A stretch of 64,000 nt of DNA, from assembly GCA_035294305.1 (NCBI GenBank), contig DATGLD010000021.1:1-64000 (forward strand), written 5' to 3'. This DNA comes from DASRBN01 sp035294305 (GTDB lineage Bacteria > Chloroflexota > Ktedonobacteria > Ktedonobacterales > Ktedonobacteraceae). Made by a program: the position numbers and the translations under genes. The notes under the pieces were generated by a model that was given only the letters and a program-made list of their open reading frames with translations, made no database searches and was not told where the DNA came from. Below are positions 8,027-17,546 of the stretch, in pieces; the first letter of the stretch is position 1, and every line of letters begins with the position of its first letter.

Positions 8027-8124
8027 CGAACGCCTCCTCCATCCATAGCAGGGATGTACTCGTTTATAATTTGCCTATTATACAGCAACTACGCAACAGT
8101 GCAAGTTATTCCGCGACTATGCAA

Positions 8125-9654
8125 CTATGCTACTGCGCATCCCTGCAAAGACCAGGCCGTTGCTCGTTCTATGCGTACTTTCACAAGATCGCCGGGCTGA
8201 ATGATGCGCGGTGCCTGGCCCAAATCCGGCTGTGCTGCTCCATCTTCGAGAATCTCCTCACCGGGCTGCGGGAAAAAGACCAGTTTGTTCGCACGATTGC
8301 GCCCTTTCCACTGCATGCGACCGTGCGAATAGTTCGTGTCCTCGACCAGTACCTCCTCGATTTTGCCAATATATGGCCGGTTCAAGTCCAGCGCGATGGA
8401 GGCCTGTAGCTCCTCCACGGCATGTAAGCGACGTTTCTTTTCCGCTAATGGCACATCATCTTCCCAACGCGCTGCTACCGTTCCGGGACGTACTGAGTAT
8501 GCCGCAACATGTACAACGTCGAAGCGAATTTCCGCGAGTAGATCGAGCGTGTGCTGGAACTCTTCCTCGGTTTCGCCGCAGAAGCCTACGATGATATCGG
8601 TGGAAAGCGATACGCCGGGCCACAGTGCGCGCAACCTTTGAATGCGGTCACGATACTCGTCGAGCGTATAGCCACGCTTCATGCGCCTGAGTACGGCATC
8701 ATCTCCGGCCTGTACAGGAATATTGACGTGTTCGCAGACTTTTGGTAACGCTGCCATCCGCTCAATCATGCTATCGTTCATGTGGCGCGGGTATGAAGTC
8801 ATGAAACGGATGCGCTCCAGGCCGTCAATCTCGCTGAGGTGGCTCATCAGTACGGAAAGGTCGGGCTTATCCGGCAAATCCAATCCATAGGCTTCCACGG
8901 TTTGCCCCAGCAGCGTCAATTCCTTTGCGCCCCTGGCGACCAGCGAGCGGGCCTCGGTGACCAGTTCCTCCACGGGACGGCTGCGTTCGCGACCGCGGCG
9001 ATAGGGCACGATGCAATAGGTGCAGACCTTGTTGCAGCCCAGAATCACCGGCAGCCAGGCAGTTGGACTCGCCTTGGCCGGTTCGATTTTGGTGGGATAA
9101 TGGGCCGTCCGCTCGCCCGGCTTCGGTGTGATTGCCATCGGCAGCACTGTGCGCTTGCCAGCGGTGCTGGTTGAGGTGGCAAATGTCGGCAGGAGGCGCT
9201 CAATAGGCTCGACCGGAATATTCTCGTCGGGAGGCGCGTATTCTATATCAAGACAGCCCGCGCCTGAAATAGGCGTCCAGCGCTCCTCCAGAAAACGCGG
9301 CAGAATGTCAGCCTGCTCAACCTTCATGAAGAGATCAATGTGCGGGTAGCGCCTGCTCAATTCGTCGATGGTCTTCTGGTTGCCGATCATGCAGCCCATG
9401 AGAGCGACGAGCAGGTCACTGCGTTTGGCCTTGGCATGCTTGAGCTGTGCCAGCTGGTTATGCGCCTTCTCTTCCGGCGCCTTACGAACGCTGCATGTAT
9501 TGAGAATGACGAGGTTGGCCTGATCCATACTGGTCTCTTCCCACCCCATCTCATCGAGCATGGTCTGTATGCGCTGGGAATCGGCCTGGTTCATCTGGCA
9601 CCCCACGGTCCAGATATGATATTTCCCGCGTGCGATATTCGTCGTTGTGGTCAT
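8125..9654 (-). CDS. miaB: tRNA-2-methylthio-N6-dimethylallyladenosine synthase
   Basis: Radical-SAM methylthiotransferase that adds a methylthio group to i6A37 of tRNA. The N-terminal domain carries the three cysteines for the auxiliary cluster (TVGCQMN, LNTCSVR, LMGCMI); the radical-SAM motif is CNKVCTYC, followed by IVPYRRGRERSRP; a TRAM domain closes the protein. Compared with typical MiaB proteins there is an extra segment of about 60 residues between the UPF0004 and radical-SAM domains. ATG 9654 has GGAG 10 nt upstream; an in-frame ATG at 9681 without such a site is the alternative. It is a single gene, with a spaced promoter region to the right. Confidence 0.95.
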   Translation of the reverse strand: MTTTTNIARGKYHIWTVGCQMNQADSQRIQTMLDEMGWEETSMDQANLVILNTCSVRKAPEEKAHNQLAQLKHAKAKRSDLLVALMGCMIGNQKTIDELSRRYPHIDLFMKVEQADILPRFLEERWTPISGAGCLDIEYAPPDENIPVEPIERLLPTFATSTSTAGKRTVLPMAITPKPGERTAHYPTKIEPAKASPTAWLPVILGCNKVCTYCIVPYRRGRERSRPVEELVTEARSLVARGAKELTLLGQTVEAYGLDLPDKPDLSVLMSHLSEIDGLERIRFMTSYPRHMNDSMIERMAALPKVCEHVNIPVQAGDDAVLRRMKRGYTLDEYRDRIQRLRALWPGVSLSTDIIVGFCGETEEEFQHTLDLLAEIRFDVVHVAAYSVRPGTVAARWEDDVPLAEKKRRLHAVEELQASIALDLNRPYIGKIEEVLVEDTNYSHGRMQWKGRNRANKLVFFPQPGEEILEDGAAQPDLGQAPRIIQPGDLVKVRIERATAWSLQGCAVA

Positions 9655-9855
9655 CCTTTTGTCACTCCAGGCATGGTTCATTAGTTTGCTGATTGTCTGA
9701 TGTCTTCTCTAAGGACGGTATTATAGCACAGTCGCACGGGGTTTCATAGGGTTTATGATCTCGTGATTACCGGCCGGCTTAGGAAAAATCTTACAAGGTT
9801 GACTTTGATTACGGCCATCTATGACTCATCGATCAGGCCCGTTCCTTCGTAGGCA

Positions 9856-9935
9856 TCTTCAATGGGGAACTGGATGCCCAATTGAAGACAAACGTTATCA
9901 CAATGGGCAGCCGCATGATAACGTTTGTCTTCAAT
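9856..9935. repeat. Long hairpin with competing alternative stem
   Basis: ATTGAAGACAAACGTTATCA (9881-9900) and its exact inverse (9916-9935) form a perfect 20-bp stem with a 15-nt loop. The left arm can instead pair with TCTTCAATGGG at 9856-9866, giving a second, mutually exclusive stem (9856-9888). The structure lies between the ABC operon and miaB, both on the minus strand. No T-run follows, so simple intrinsic termination is not clear. Confidence 0.7.
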
Positions 9936-9985
9936 CTTACCAGGAGCGCTTTCTTATCCCGAACTCACGTTATGTCTGGTTACGT

Positions 9986-11566
9986 CTACTGCCTTTTGCC
10001 CTTTTTCTTTCGTATTAACGTTGTAGTACGAATGGGCGCGACATAACTTCCTGTGCTGATGATCCTGCCATCTGATAGTTCCAGGCGTACATCGGCCTCC
10101 TTTGCGATGCTGCGGTCATGCGTTGCCACAATCACAGTTTTACCCTGCTCGGTAAGTGATTTCAGCAGCTCGATAATGCGTTTGCCATTATGCGTATCCA
10201 GATTGCCGGTTGGCTCGTCGGCCAGAATCACTTTGGGATCGTTGGCTAGCGCGCGGGCAATGGCGACACGCTGCTGCTGTCCACCCGAGAGCCTGCCTGG
10301 CTTGTGGCCGTGGCGGTCTTCATTGATGCCAACCTGGAAAAGCAACATGCGCGCGCGTTCGCGCATCTGCTCCTGAGATTTTCCACCCGCCAGTTGCATG
10401 GGCAACATCACGTTCTCCAGGGCTGTCAGGTTAGGAAGCAACTGGAACGACTGAAATACGAAACCGAGCTTCTGGCGCCTGAAGCGATTCTCTTTTTGTT
10501 CCGAAAGATGTGTCACATCCACGCCATCGACCTGTAAATCTCCTGTCGTGGCCTTATCCAGTCCGCTTAGGAGATAGAGCAGGGTCGATTTGCCGGAGCC
10601 GCTTGGACCGGTGATAGAGACAAATTGCTGTTCGGTAAGGGTAAAATTCACCTTGTCCACTGCCTTGATGATCCTGCCATGCAGCTTAAAGTATTTGCTC
10701 AGTTCTTCGGCAACGATGGTGATGGGTTTATCCTCCCAGGACTTCGCGGCTGCCGCTTTCCGCGTCGAGGTATCGCTGGGACCGACATACTTTGGCATTG
10801 GCCTGAGCTTACCATCTTCCATCTCCAGGCGGACATCTGCCAGTCGTGTGATGCCCCGATCATGTGTGACTACAACCACGGTTTTGCCCTGCTTCGTGAG
10901 CTTTTGCAACAACTCGATAATCTTTTTGCTTGTGCGAGAATCCAGATTGCCGGTTGGCTCGTCGGCCAGAATCACTTTGGGATCGTTGGCTAGCGCGCGG
11001 GCAATGGCGACACGCTGCTGCTGTCCACCCGAGAGCCTGCCTGGCTTGTGATTAAAGCGATCTTCGCTGATCCCGACCTCCAGTAACAGCATACGCGCGC
11101 GTTCGCGCATCTGAGCCTGGGATTTTCCGCCTGCCAGTTGCATGGGCAACATCACGTTCTCCAACGCTGTCAGATTGGGAAGCAACTGGAACGACTGAAA
11201 TACGAAACCGAGCTTCTGGCGTCTGAAAAGATGCTCCTGCTGCTCGGACAGATGGCTCACATCCACACCATCGACAAATAGTTTACCGCTCGTTGGCTGG
11301 TCCAATCCGCCCATAACATAAAGCAGGGTGGTCTTGCCCGAGCCACTGGGACCCATGATGGTGACAAATTGGTATTCGGTGAAGGTAAAACTGACTTCAT
11401 CAACAGCTTTGATGATTCCGCCCTTATATGTGAAGTGCTTGCTGAGTCTTTCTGCCATGATAGTGACTGCTCTTCCATCCTGTTCAGTAGCCGGCGGGGC
11501 AGGCTCGAAAAGTGCTTCAAGTTCCTCGTCTTCGCTCTCATCTATGGGGGTGAGATCGGTATCCAT
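9986..11566 (-). CDS. ABC transporter ATP-binding protein with two fused nucleotide-binding domains (MacB/LolD type)
   Basis: A 526-aa protein made of two complete ATPase domains. Each has Walker A (GPSGSGKTTLLY and GPSGSGKSTLLY), a Q-loop (GFVFQSFQLLPNLT), signature LSGGQQQRVAIARAL, Walker B VILADEPTGNLD and an H-loop His (VVTHDR and VATHDR), so both should hydrolyse ATP. The LolD/MacB subfamily normally has one domain per polypeptide, dimerising on two permeases. The two halves share long stretches of identical DNA, so the fusion arose by tandem duplication. It lies 27 nt downstream of a single FtsX-like permease, forming a two-gene exporter operon. The N-terminal 35 residues are acidic. 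Confidence 0.93.
   Translation of the reverse strand: MDTDLTPIDESEDEELEALFEPAPPATEQDGRAVTIMAERLSKHFTYKGGIIKAVDEVSFTFTEYQFVTIMGPSGSGKTTLLYVMGGLDQPTSGKLFVDGVDVSHLSEQQEHLFRRQKLGFVFQSFQLLPNLTALENVMLPMQLAGGKSQAQMRERARMLLLEVGISEDRFNHKPGRLSGGQQQRVAIARALANDPKVILADEPTGNLDSRTSKKIIELLQKLTKQGKTVVVVTHDRGITRLADVRLEMEDGKLRPMPKYVGPSDTSTRKAAAAKSWEDKPITIVAEELSKYFKLHGRIIKAVDKVNFTLTEQQFVSITGPSGSGKSTLLYLLSGLDKATTGDLQVDGVDVTHLSEQKENRFRRQKLGFVFQSFQLLPNLTALENVMLPMQLAGGKSQEQMRERARMLLFQVGINEDRHGHKPGRLSGGQQQRVAIARALANDPKVILADEPTGNLDTHNGKRIIELLKSLTEQGKTVIVATHDRSIAKEADVRLELSDGRIISTGSYVAPIRTTTLIRKKKGKRQ
10197..11050. repeat. Internal duplication in the fused ATPase gene
   Basis: The 110 bp at 10197-10306 and at 10941-11050 are identical base for base, and another near-identical block covers about 10380-10490 and 11130-11230. 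Synonymous positions are also identical, which points to recent duplication or ongoing gene conversion between the two halves. Confidence 0.85.
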
Positions 11567-11593
11567 ATGCTCTATCCTCTGCTTTCGTTTGAC

Positions 11594-12958
11594 CTAATAG
11601 CCTCTGCGCAATACTTCAGCCGGTTTGATATGTGAGACATACCAGGCGGGAATTACGCTCGTCAGTGCGGCCAGCCCCATTCCCAGGCCAACAATGATCA
11701 GCAGTGCCTGGACATTCAGCGTAGCAGTAGTAAGATGTACATTGAGATTTGCCGCCTGGGATACGAATAGAGCGCGTCCCGCCCCGAATGCTCCGCCTCC
11801 GAAGTGGCCAGCTCCAGGCGTAGTCGTGGTGGTAGGGGTGGAAACATTAAATGCCTGGGAGATCACCGGACCCAGAGTCGCGAGTAAAGCTATGGCGATT
11901 ATCGCTGCGACAACACTTAGCGCCAGGACTTCGCCCCAGAACTGTCGAATCACCTGCCAGTGCGATGCCCCTATCGCCTTGAGCGTACCAATCTCCATCG
12001 TGCGTTCGCGAACAGTAATGAAAACCGTGAAAATGATCACCAACGTCGCGGTAATAATCGCGACGATCAGCGCCAGGTGGATGCTATTTTGAGCGGTATT
12101 CAGAGCATTAATAGTATTCGCATAGGTAGAAGCCTGGGTCACGACATCATAAGCGCTGCCAAGGGTACTGCGAATTCTTGCTGCTACGGCATTGACCTGT
12201 TCATAACTTTGTGCATAGGCGGTGATCGAATCCACGCCATTTATCGCGTAGAGGCTTTGCATTGTTGCCAGGGGTATTACAAGCGAGTTATCGGTAAATT
12301 GCTGGCCGGTCGTATAAAGGCCAATAATGATAAAGGTTTTCCCTTTCAGTGTGAAAGTTGAGCCTACAGATAGGCTATTATTAGCTGCCAGTGTCTGGCT
12401 CATCATCGCGACATAAGCATTGGCATCGCTGGCCTGGAAGCTGCGTCCCAACTGAAGAGTGGGGGTAACTCCACCCGCTAGTGTAAAGTGGGTAGCATCG
12501 GTCGAAATACCATTGACCGTAGGTGGAATAGAGAACGACCTTCCATTGGGAGCCTGGATGGAGGAGGTTTTAAGCGTGCCATCTGTGTCGCTACGCCTTA
12601 AATTTTCCTCAACGCTGGCGACGCCTGGCAAGTGTTGCACTTTCGTGACTGCGCTGTTGGGTACGGGGGTAACGTTGAATTGATTAAAGAAGACTCCACG
12701 CCCGTTGCCATTTTGTCCAGATCCGTTGCCCTGCTGCGTTGTAGCAGGCACGGCATTCTGACTGTCGTTCGTCGCAAAATTGATGGTAATAGCTGTTCCC
12801 ACCTGTTGATGTACGCTCGCCAGTTCTTGTTGCGCGCTGTTATTCAGGCTGACCATGGCGGCCACAAGCATTAAGCTTGCCCCCAAAAGAAACACTACCA
12901 CCAGCAATCGCAATGGATTGCGCACTACATTCCTTATGCCGCGTATTATGGTTTCCAT
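11594..12958 (-). CDS. ABC transporter permease, FtsX/MacB type
   Basis: A 454-aa protein with one N-terminal membrane segment, a large periplasmic/extracellular domain of about 230 residues (MacB-PCD-like, with an asparagine- and glycine-rich stretch near residue 75), then three C-terminal helices of the FtsX fold. The motif RERTMEIGTLKAIGASHWQV is the typical cytoplasmic loop contacting the ATPase. Residues 370-400 contain a Thr/Gly-rich insertion in the last extracellular loop. Such transporters act as mechanotransmission exporters of peptides, lipids or lipoproteins. It is first in the operon; the fused ATPase follows. Confidence 0.92.
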   Translation of the reverse strand: METIIRGIRNVVRNPLRLLVVVFLLGASLMLVAAMVSLNNSAQQELASVHQQVGTAITINFATNDSQNAVPATTQQGNGSGQNGNGRGVFFNQFNVTPVPNSAVTKVQHLPGVASVEENLRRSDTDGTLKTSSIQAPNGRSFSIPPTVNGISTDATHFTLAGGVTPTLQLGRSFQASDANAYVAMMSQTLAANNSLSVGSTFTLKGKTFIIIGLYTTGQQFTDNSLVIPLATMQSLYAINGVDSITAYAQSYEQVNAVAARIRSTLGSAYDVVTQASTYANTINALNTAQNSIHLALIVAIITATLVIIFTVFITVRERTMEIGTLKAIGASHWQVIRQFWGEVLALSVVAAIIAIALLATLGPVISQAFNVSTPTTTTTPGAGHFGGGAFGAGRALFVSQAANLNVHLTTATLNVQALLIIVGLGMGLAALTSVIPAWYVSHIKPAEVLRRGY

Positions 12959-13259
12959 ATACTCTGGCTCCTTCTCTCAGATTTTTAAGAAGACTAAATA
13001 AGCCTTCTTCAAGAAAGCATTTCAGTCTCTTAGTTTAGGGGGTGTTTATCAAAAATTTTTAAGCAAGCTGTAAAGGAAATGTAAAAAATGTAAACAAAGT
13101 GAGGCGGATGGCTTCAGTTTTGCGATCCCGTCTAATGTGGCCGAAACAGTGCTCCAGCAGCGCAATACGTAGGCAATCCTTAGCGCAAGGATGGAGCATG
13201 TCCATGCCTACCACATGCGGAAGCCCTACATGCATTCCTTGCCAGAAAGGATCGTCTAT
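12959..13259. other. Intergenic region with small hairpin
   Basis: About 300 bp without a gene. It holds the upstream region of the ABC operon (A+T-rich near 13040-13100) and a hairpin at 13176-13192 (ATCCTT, AGCGC loop, AAGGAT) enclosed by TGCTCC at 13150 and GGAGCA at 13193. No function can be assigned. Confidence 0.4.
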
Positions 13260-13741
13260 TTAGCGATTAATCTCAATGAGCAAAACCCATGCATCTACGA
13301 TGGCTTTAATGAATGAGAAGATGACGGCAGGAACCAGCCAGTAGAAACCATTGGACCAGCTATCAGTGTAACTATGCCTCCGATTACGTAAGGTAGCACG
13401 GCCAGTTGCGTCAATATTATGTTTCGTACCTGAATCTGACGATACTGTTTATTTGTTTTTCGCAAAATTCTTGCATCCAGCATCGTAGTCAGCACACAGA
13501 CGATGAGAGCGATTAGCAGTAGTTCGATGCCGATTAGCAGTTCTGATTGCCCTGGAACTAAAAGTAGTGAGGACACAATTAGTACTGTCAAGAGTAGTAT
13601 GAGCGCCATTAATGCGCGATCTGGCAAATTGGGTGAAGATAAAATCCTGGATAGGTTGATGGAGACGCCGACGAATATGAGACCTGTCAACGCAGCCGAG
13701 GCTCCAACTTCGGCGATAAAGAAATTTTCCCAGCCCATCAT
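13260..13741 (-). pseudogene. Small four-helix membrane protein, frameshifted near the 3' end
   Basis: The frame from ATG 13741 gives a protein with several membrane helices (ALTGLIFVGVSINLSRIL, then MALILLLTVLIVSSLLLVPG). At about 13345 it slips out of register and ends SSSHSLKPS at 13295. In the +1 frame the sequence continues naturally as GFYWLVPAVIFSFIKA and VDAWVLLIEINR, ending at 13260, with the hydrophobic last helix expected of this type of protein. One missing base near the CCAATGG stretch explains this. Either the gene is a recent pseudogene or there is a sequencing error. It resembles an uncharacterised family of about 160-aa membrane proteins. Confidence 0.75.
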
Positions 13742-13827
13742 AACATTCCTGGCTTTCCAAATGCTCCGGTAGTCGAAGATGTCTACGTGTTGCCGGTTCA
13801 GCTAACTGGCTTTAGTATCCTACAATA

Positions 13828-13873
13828 CCAAAAGATGAGAGAGCAAATTTTCTTATCCTCTCTCATCTTTTGG
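13828..13873. terminator. Bidirectional hairpin terminator
   Basis: CCAAAAGATGAGAGAG (13828-13843) pairs perfectly with CTCTCTCATCTTTTGG (13858-13873) around a 14-nt loop. It lies just after the stop of the phosphoesterase gene (minus strand). Confidence 0.8.
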
Positions 13874-13890
13874 CGATAGCCGCCTCGGTT

Positions 13891-15966
13891 TTAACTCACC
13901 GTCAACGTTACATCGTCCACGTACATGTAGGTGTAGTACGGATAACCATTGGACTGCTCGTGATCCAGGAATTGAATGTCGATGGTTTGACCGGCGTATG
14001 CCGAGAGATCGAAGGTCATCTGAATCCAGAGCTGGTCATTGGTCGTGTTCTGGAAGAGTTGCTGCACTAGCTGGCCATTGCTATTCATTACGTCGGCTTC
14101 TTGCCAGCCATAGGTACTGGAGTCATTGCTGGCCGGCCAGTAGTAGAAGCTGAGGGTGGCCTGCTTTGCGCCGGCCGGAATGGTTACTGTTTGATAGGCT
14201 ATCGCGTCGCCCTGCTGACTGCTGCTCACCCCAACTTTTAAAGAATATTGTCCGCTATGTGCCTGAGTGCTGCTTCGTGCGGGTTGATTGCTACCCGAAT
14301 ATATCCAGTTGCCGCTCGATTCAAAGCCCCCATTGATAATCAGATTATTTCCTGGGGAAGGTGTGCTGGTAGGTGTGGGAGACGGCGAACTGGTATTCGT
14401 CGGCGAGGGCGCCGGTGAAGGGGTATTGGTGGCCGTAGGCGCGGGCGTGTTTGTGGTCGTGGGTGTAGGCGCGGGCGTGCCGGTTGGGGATGGTGATGGT
14501 ATAGGTGTTGGAGTCACACCGCCGGTAAAGAAGCCAGAGATGATTTGTCCCCGGCTATCGATGGGCGCGGGGAGGCCAAGCTCGTACATAAAGGTTGCGC
14601 TCATGTCATCGATGCCTACATTGCCTGTATAGGTCTTGCCGGTCGCTACGCCTGGGCCTGCGAAGACGAATGGGAGGTGGCGCGTTGAACCCATGCCTGT
14701 ATCGCCCAGGCCATAGAAGTTATCATACTGGGTGCCGTCGTTTTGTGCCTCGTCAGAGACGATGGCGATGGCGGTGTCACCTGTATAGTTATTCTGTTGC
14801 AGCCACGTCTGTAATTCTCCAAATGCCTGGTCATCCCAGGAACTTGCCTGTTGATAGAGACTGCCGGAGACATCCGGGCTGGTGTTTTCGACCGAGTAGC
14901 CCTCCGCCTCGGTAACGGGCATGTAGACCAGGAAACCATTGGGGTTCGAGGCATTCGCGGTGATGAAATTTTCTACCTCGGTAACCCACTGAGTAGGGAC
15001 GCCATTGATGTTTTGACCCAGGGAGATCTGGTCGACATTAGCATCTGTAATGTGCCCAGTCGGATAGTCATTGCCACCAATCACAGCGGTGCTCATGCCA
15101 TAGCTTTTGGCCACATCGAAGATTGATTCCTGGCCGAAAACTTCTGAACCACCATACCAGATGTTGGTGTCAAGCCCATTTGGCTGGCCCCATACTTTAG
15201 CCGGGGCATCGGGCGTGCGCCATGCCGGGTACGAGCCAACGGCGATCTGGTAGTGATCGATGGGTGAATAGCCATACTGCGTCCACGTTTCTGAGGCTAG
15301 AACACCGTTCTGTGCAAGTTGATGGGTGGCAGGTGAATTATTGGCCATTGATTGAGTATCGGTGAACCAGGACTCGTAGTAGGTTTCATCGTAATCCACG
15401 ATAAGCAGATTTTTAGCGTGTCCTGCCGGGACGGTGCGCGAACCAGGCACGGCAAGGGGAGTCAGGCTAAAGTTGACCGTCACGCTGCCGTTGACACTTA
15501 CCTGCATCTGCTCCGCATCTTTATAGAAAGGCTGCGTTCCGCTAATCGTGTAGCGATCTGCTTCCAGGTTGTATGTCCCCGCTGCGATGCCCGTGAAGCT
15601 GTAGCTGCCGTTGCTGGCGGTTGTGGTGTACTGTGCTGTTGAGCCGACACTACCAATGCTGATACCCACCTGGGCGTTGGCAACCGGCTGTCCGGTAGTG
15701 GCATCAGTAACGACGCCGCTCACAGACGCGGAGCCGGCCGCTAACCCTTGCCTGACCGGCCTGATCGACCCTTTCGGCAGATCATCGGTGTCACCGAAGA
15801 CGTTCGAGGGGATATACTGAGCTTTGGGTAAAGTGTTGGATACGGCGTGAATTGAGATGGCGCGAGGGATAATGACGATCGACGAAATAAGTAAGGTAAG
15901 AACCGCCGCGGAAGATAGAATGGTAGTGAGGTGCTGGCGCAGCCAGCTTTTGTTATGAGTTTGCAC
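13891..15966 (-). CDS. Secreted phosphoesterase with CarboxypepD-like and C-terminal jelly-roll domains
   Basis: A 691-aa exported protein. Residues about 13-35 are a signal or anchor segment. Residues 85-170 form a carboxypeptidase regulatory-like beta-sandwich (SGVVTDATTGQPVANAQVG). Residues 185-480 match the acid phosphatase/phospholipase C phosphoesterase family (LLIVDYDETYYESWFTDTQ, later AIVSDEAQNDGTQYDNFYG). A linker of about 60 Pro/Thr/Ser residues leads to a C-terminal beta-sandwich beginning NLIINGGFESSGNWI, typical of carbohydrate-binding modules. The usual metal motif is altered and I cannot confirm catalysis. The start is GTG with AAGGAG upstream. It probably acts at the cell surface on a phosphorylated polymer. 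Confidence 0.85.
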   Translation of the reverse strand: MQTHNKSWLRQHLTTILSSAAVLTLLISSIVIIPRAISIHAVSNTLPKAQYIPSNVFGDTDDLPKGSIRPVRQGLAAGSASVSGVVTDATTGQPVANAQVGISIGSVGSTAQYTTTASNGSYSFTGIAAGTYNLEADRYTISGTQPFYKDAEQMQVSVNGSVTVNFSLTPLAVPGSRTVPAGHAKNLLIVDYDETYYESWFTDTQSMANNSPATHQLAQNGVLASETWTQYGYSPIDHYQIAVGSYPAWRTPDAPAKVWGQPNGLDTNIWYGGSEVFGQESIFDVAKSYGMSTAVIGGNDYPTGHITDANVDQISLGQNINGVPTQWVTEVENFITANASNPNGFLVYMPVTEAEGYSVENTSPDVSGSLYQQASSWDDQAFGELQTWLQQNNYTGDTAIAIVSDEAQNDGTQYDNFYGLGDTGMGSTRHLPFVFAGPGVATGKTYTGNVGIDDMSATFMYELGLPAPIDSRGQIISGFFTGGVTPTPIPSPSPTGTPAPTPTTTNTPAPTATNTPSPAPSPTNTSSPSPTPTSTPSPGNNLIINGGFESSGNWIYSGSNQPARSSTQAHSGQYSLKVGVSSSQQGDAIAYQTVTIPAGAKQATLSFYYWPASNDSSTYGWQEADVMNSNGQLVQQLFQNTTNDQLWIQMTFDLSAYAGQTIDIQFLDHEQSNGYPYYTYMYVDDVTLTVS

Positions 15967-16258
15967 TACTCTACTCCTTACATTTGACGTTTTTCTTTTA
16001 TTGCAGAGTTCGCCTCATCAGTAGCCAATACAGAGCTTTTTGCGCCAGACCTGCTGGCCTCAGAGTCGCATGTTTCTGCCTGCCTCTGCGCTCGATAGTG
16101 CTCACCGGGCATGATGAAGCCAGGTTCCTATAGGAAATAAACAGGCGCCCGGAGGATGATTAGCACACTTTGAGGATAGTTTTAGAGGGTGGGCAGAATT
16201 TCTTGCCAGGGGTCGTTTAGTTGAGCAGTGATTATTGTTATTTATAAGAGGTACGATT
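15967..16258. other. Divergent intergenic region
   Basis: About 290 bp between two divergent genes for exported proteins. It must hold both promoters, but no box pair stands out clearly and no repeat was seen. Confidence 0.4.
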
Positions 16259-17464
16259 GTGCAGCGTCTATTTCGGTTGCTTGTCCTGGGCCTTGTGTTG
16301 ATATTGCTGGCCGGTTGCGGCCGCGCTACTTCTCCAGGGGCAGCTACATCTATAACTCGGAATCACGTAATTGGTGCGAGCCTGCTAGAGGGCTCGCGTA
16401 CTGGTGATTGGCCGATGTTTGGCTATGATCCGGGGCATACCGGTTTCGTTGATCCGCTGGTACACCCGCGTACCATTGATGGCAAGGTAGTATGGACCCG
16501 GCGACTAAGTTCTATCTTCTCCTCTGCCGTAGCAGGTCTGAACCTGCTTTATATTGCTAGCACTGATGGTTATTTATATGCTTTGAGGCAGGATTCGGGC
16601 TCTGTAGTATGGCGCGCGAAACTGAGTAATTCGCTGAGCGATGCGACTCCGGCGCTGGAGGGCCAGGCACTATTTGTCGCTATGTACAGTAAGGCCATAG
16701 CAGCCTTCGATGCGGAGACGGGTCAGTTGTACTGGTCGTTCAGTGTAGGTGAAAAGATTCAGGCCCCGCCTGTTGTCGTAGGCAGGCGTGTGTATGTCGC
16801 CTCTCTCTCTCATTTGTGGGTTCTTGATGCCGCCAGCGGGCAGGTTATATGGGCATTCAAACACGGGACGAGTGGGTGGCCCTCGACGGGTTCTCCGGCA
16901 ATTATGGGCAACGCGATCTACATTGGCCTGGGGACGGGAACGCAGCTCTGGGCGCTGAACCTTGCAGATGGACACATCTTATGGTCATTTGATACTGGAG
17001 ATCGCATCACAAGCAGCCCACTTGTGCAGGGGAATACCGTGTATATCGCCACGTGGCGGGGAAAAATTTTTGCTTTGAACCGCAACAGTGGTCAGATGCG
17101 CTGGGTCTATCTGCTGAACACGGTGCGCAATCAGAATGTGGTTGACGGTGTGGGTGGTAGCATGGCGCTGGCGAATAATAGACTCTATGTGGGTGACTAT
17201 CGCGGCTCTATTTTATGTATTGACGCGCTGCATGGGAGACTGATCTGGCGTTTCGCGACAGGCGCGCAGGTTCTTGCGACTCCTGTTGTGGCAGGTGGGC
17301 GCATATATATCGGCTCTGGAGATGGTTTCTTTTATGCCCTGGATAGTAAAACTGGTCGTCCTACATGGCGTTATGCGACAGGCGAGATACGCGGTTCTGC
17401 CTCGTTAGCCAATGGGCGCCTGTATGTAGGCAGCCTCGACGGGATGGTGTATGCGTTTAGGTAG
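16259..17464 (+). CDS. PQQ-type beta-propeller lipoprotein
   Basis: The start is GTG 16259 with AAGAGG 7 nt upstream; a longer frame from TTG 16235 would spoil the signal peptide. The N-terminus is basic then hydrophobic and ends in LLAGC, a lipobox, so the mature protein is a lipoprotein. The rest is a seven- to eight-bladed propeller with repeated units such as LYALRQDSGSVVWRAKLS and IYIGSGDGFFYALDSKTG, each ending in the Trp-containing W-motif (VVWR, LYWSF, VIWAF, LIWRF). This is the BamB/PQQ-like family; it lacks obvious enzyme residues and probably acts as a scaffold or binds a ligand outside the cell. Confidence 0.88.
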   Translation: MQRLFRLLVLGLVLILLAGCGRATSPGAATSITRNHVIGASLLEGSRTGDWPMFGYDPGHTGFVDPLVHPRTIDGKVVWTRRLSSIFSSAVAGLNLLYIASTDGYLYALRQDSGSVVWRAKLSNSLSDATPALEGQALFVAMYSKAIAAFDAETGQLYWSFSVGEKIQAPPVVVGRRVYVASLSHLWVLDAASGQVIWAFKHGTSGWPSTGSPAIMGNAIYIGLGTGTQLWALNLADGHILWSFDTGDRITSSPLVQGNTVYIATWRGKIFALNRNSGQMRWVYLLNTVRNQNVVDGVGGSMALANNRLYVGDYRGSILCIDALHGRLIWRFATGAQVLATPVVAGGRIYIGSGDGFFYALDSKTGRPTWRYATGEIRGSASLANGRLYVGSLDGMVYAFR

Positions 17465-17546
17465 CATGGCTGATAAGCCGGTTGTATGCCTCTTGACATA
17501 GTATTTGTTCAAGCCTATTATCGGCCCGGTGTAAATCTCACCCTTA

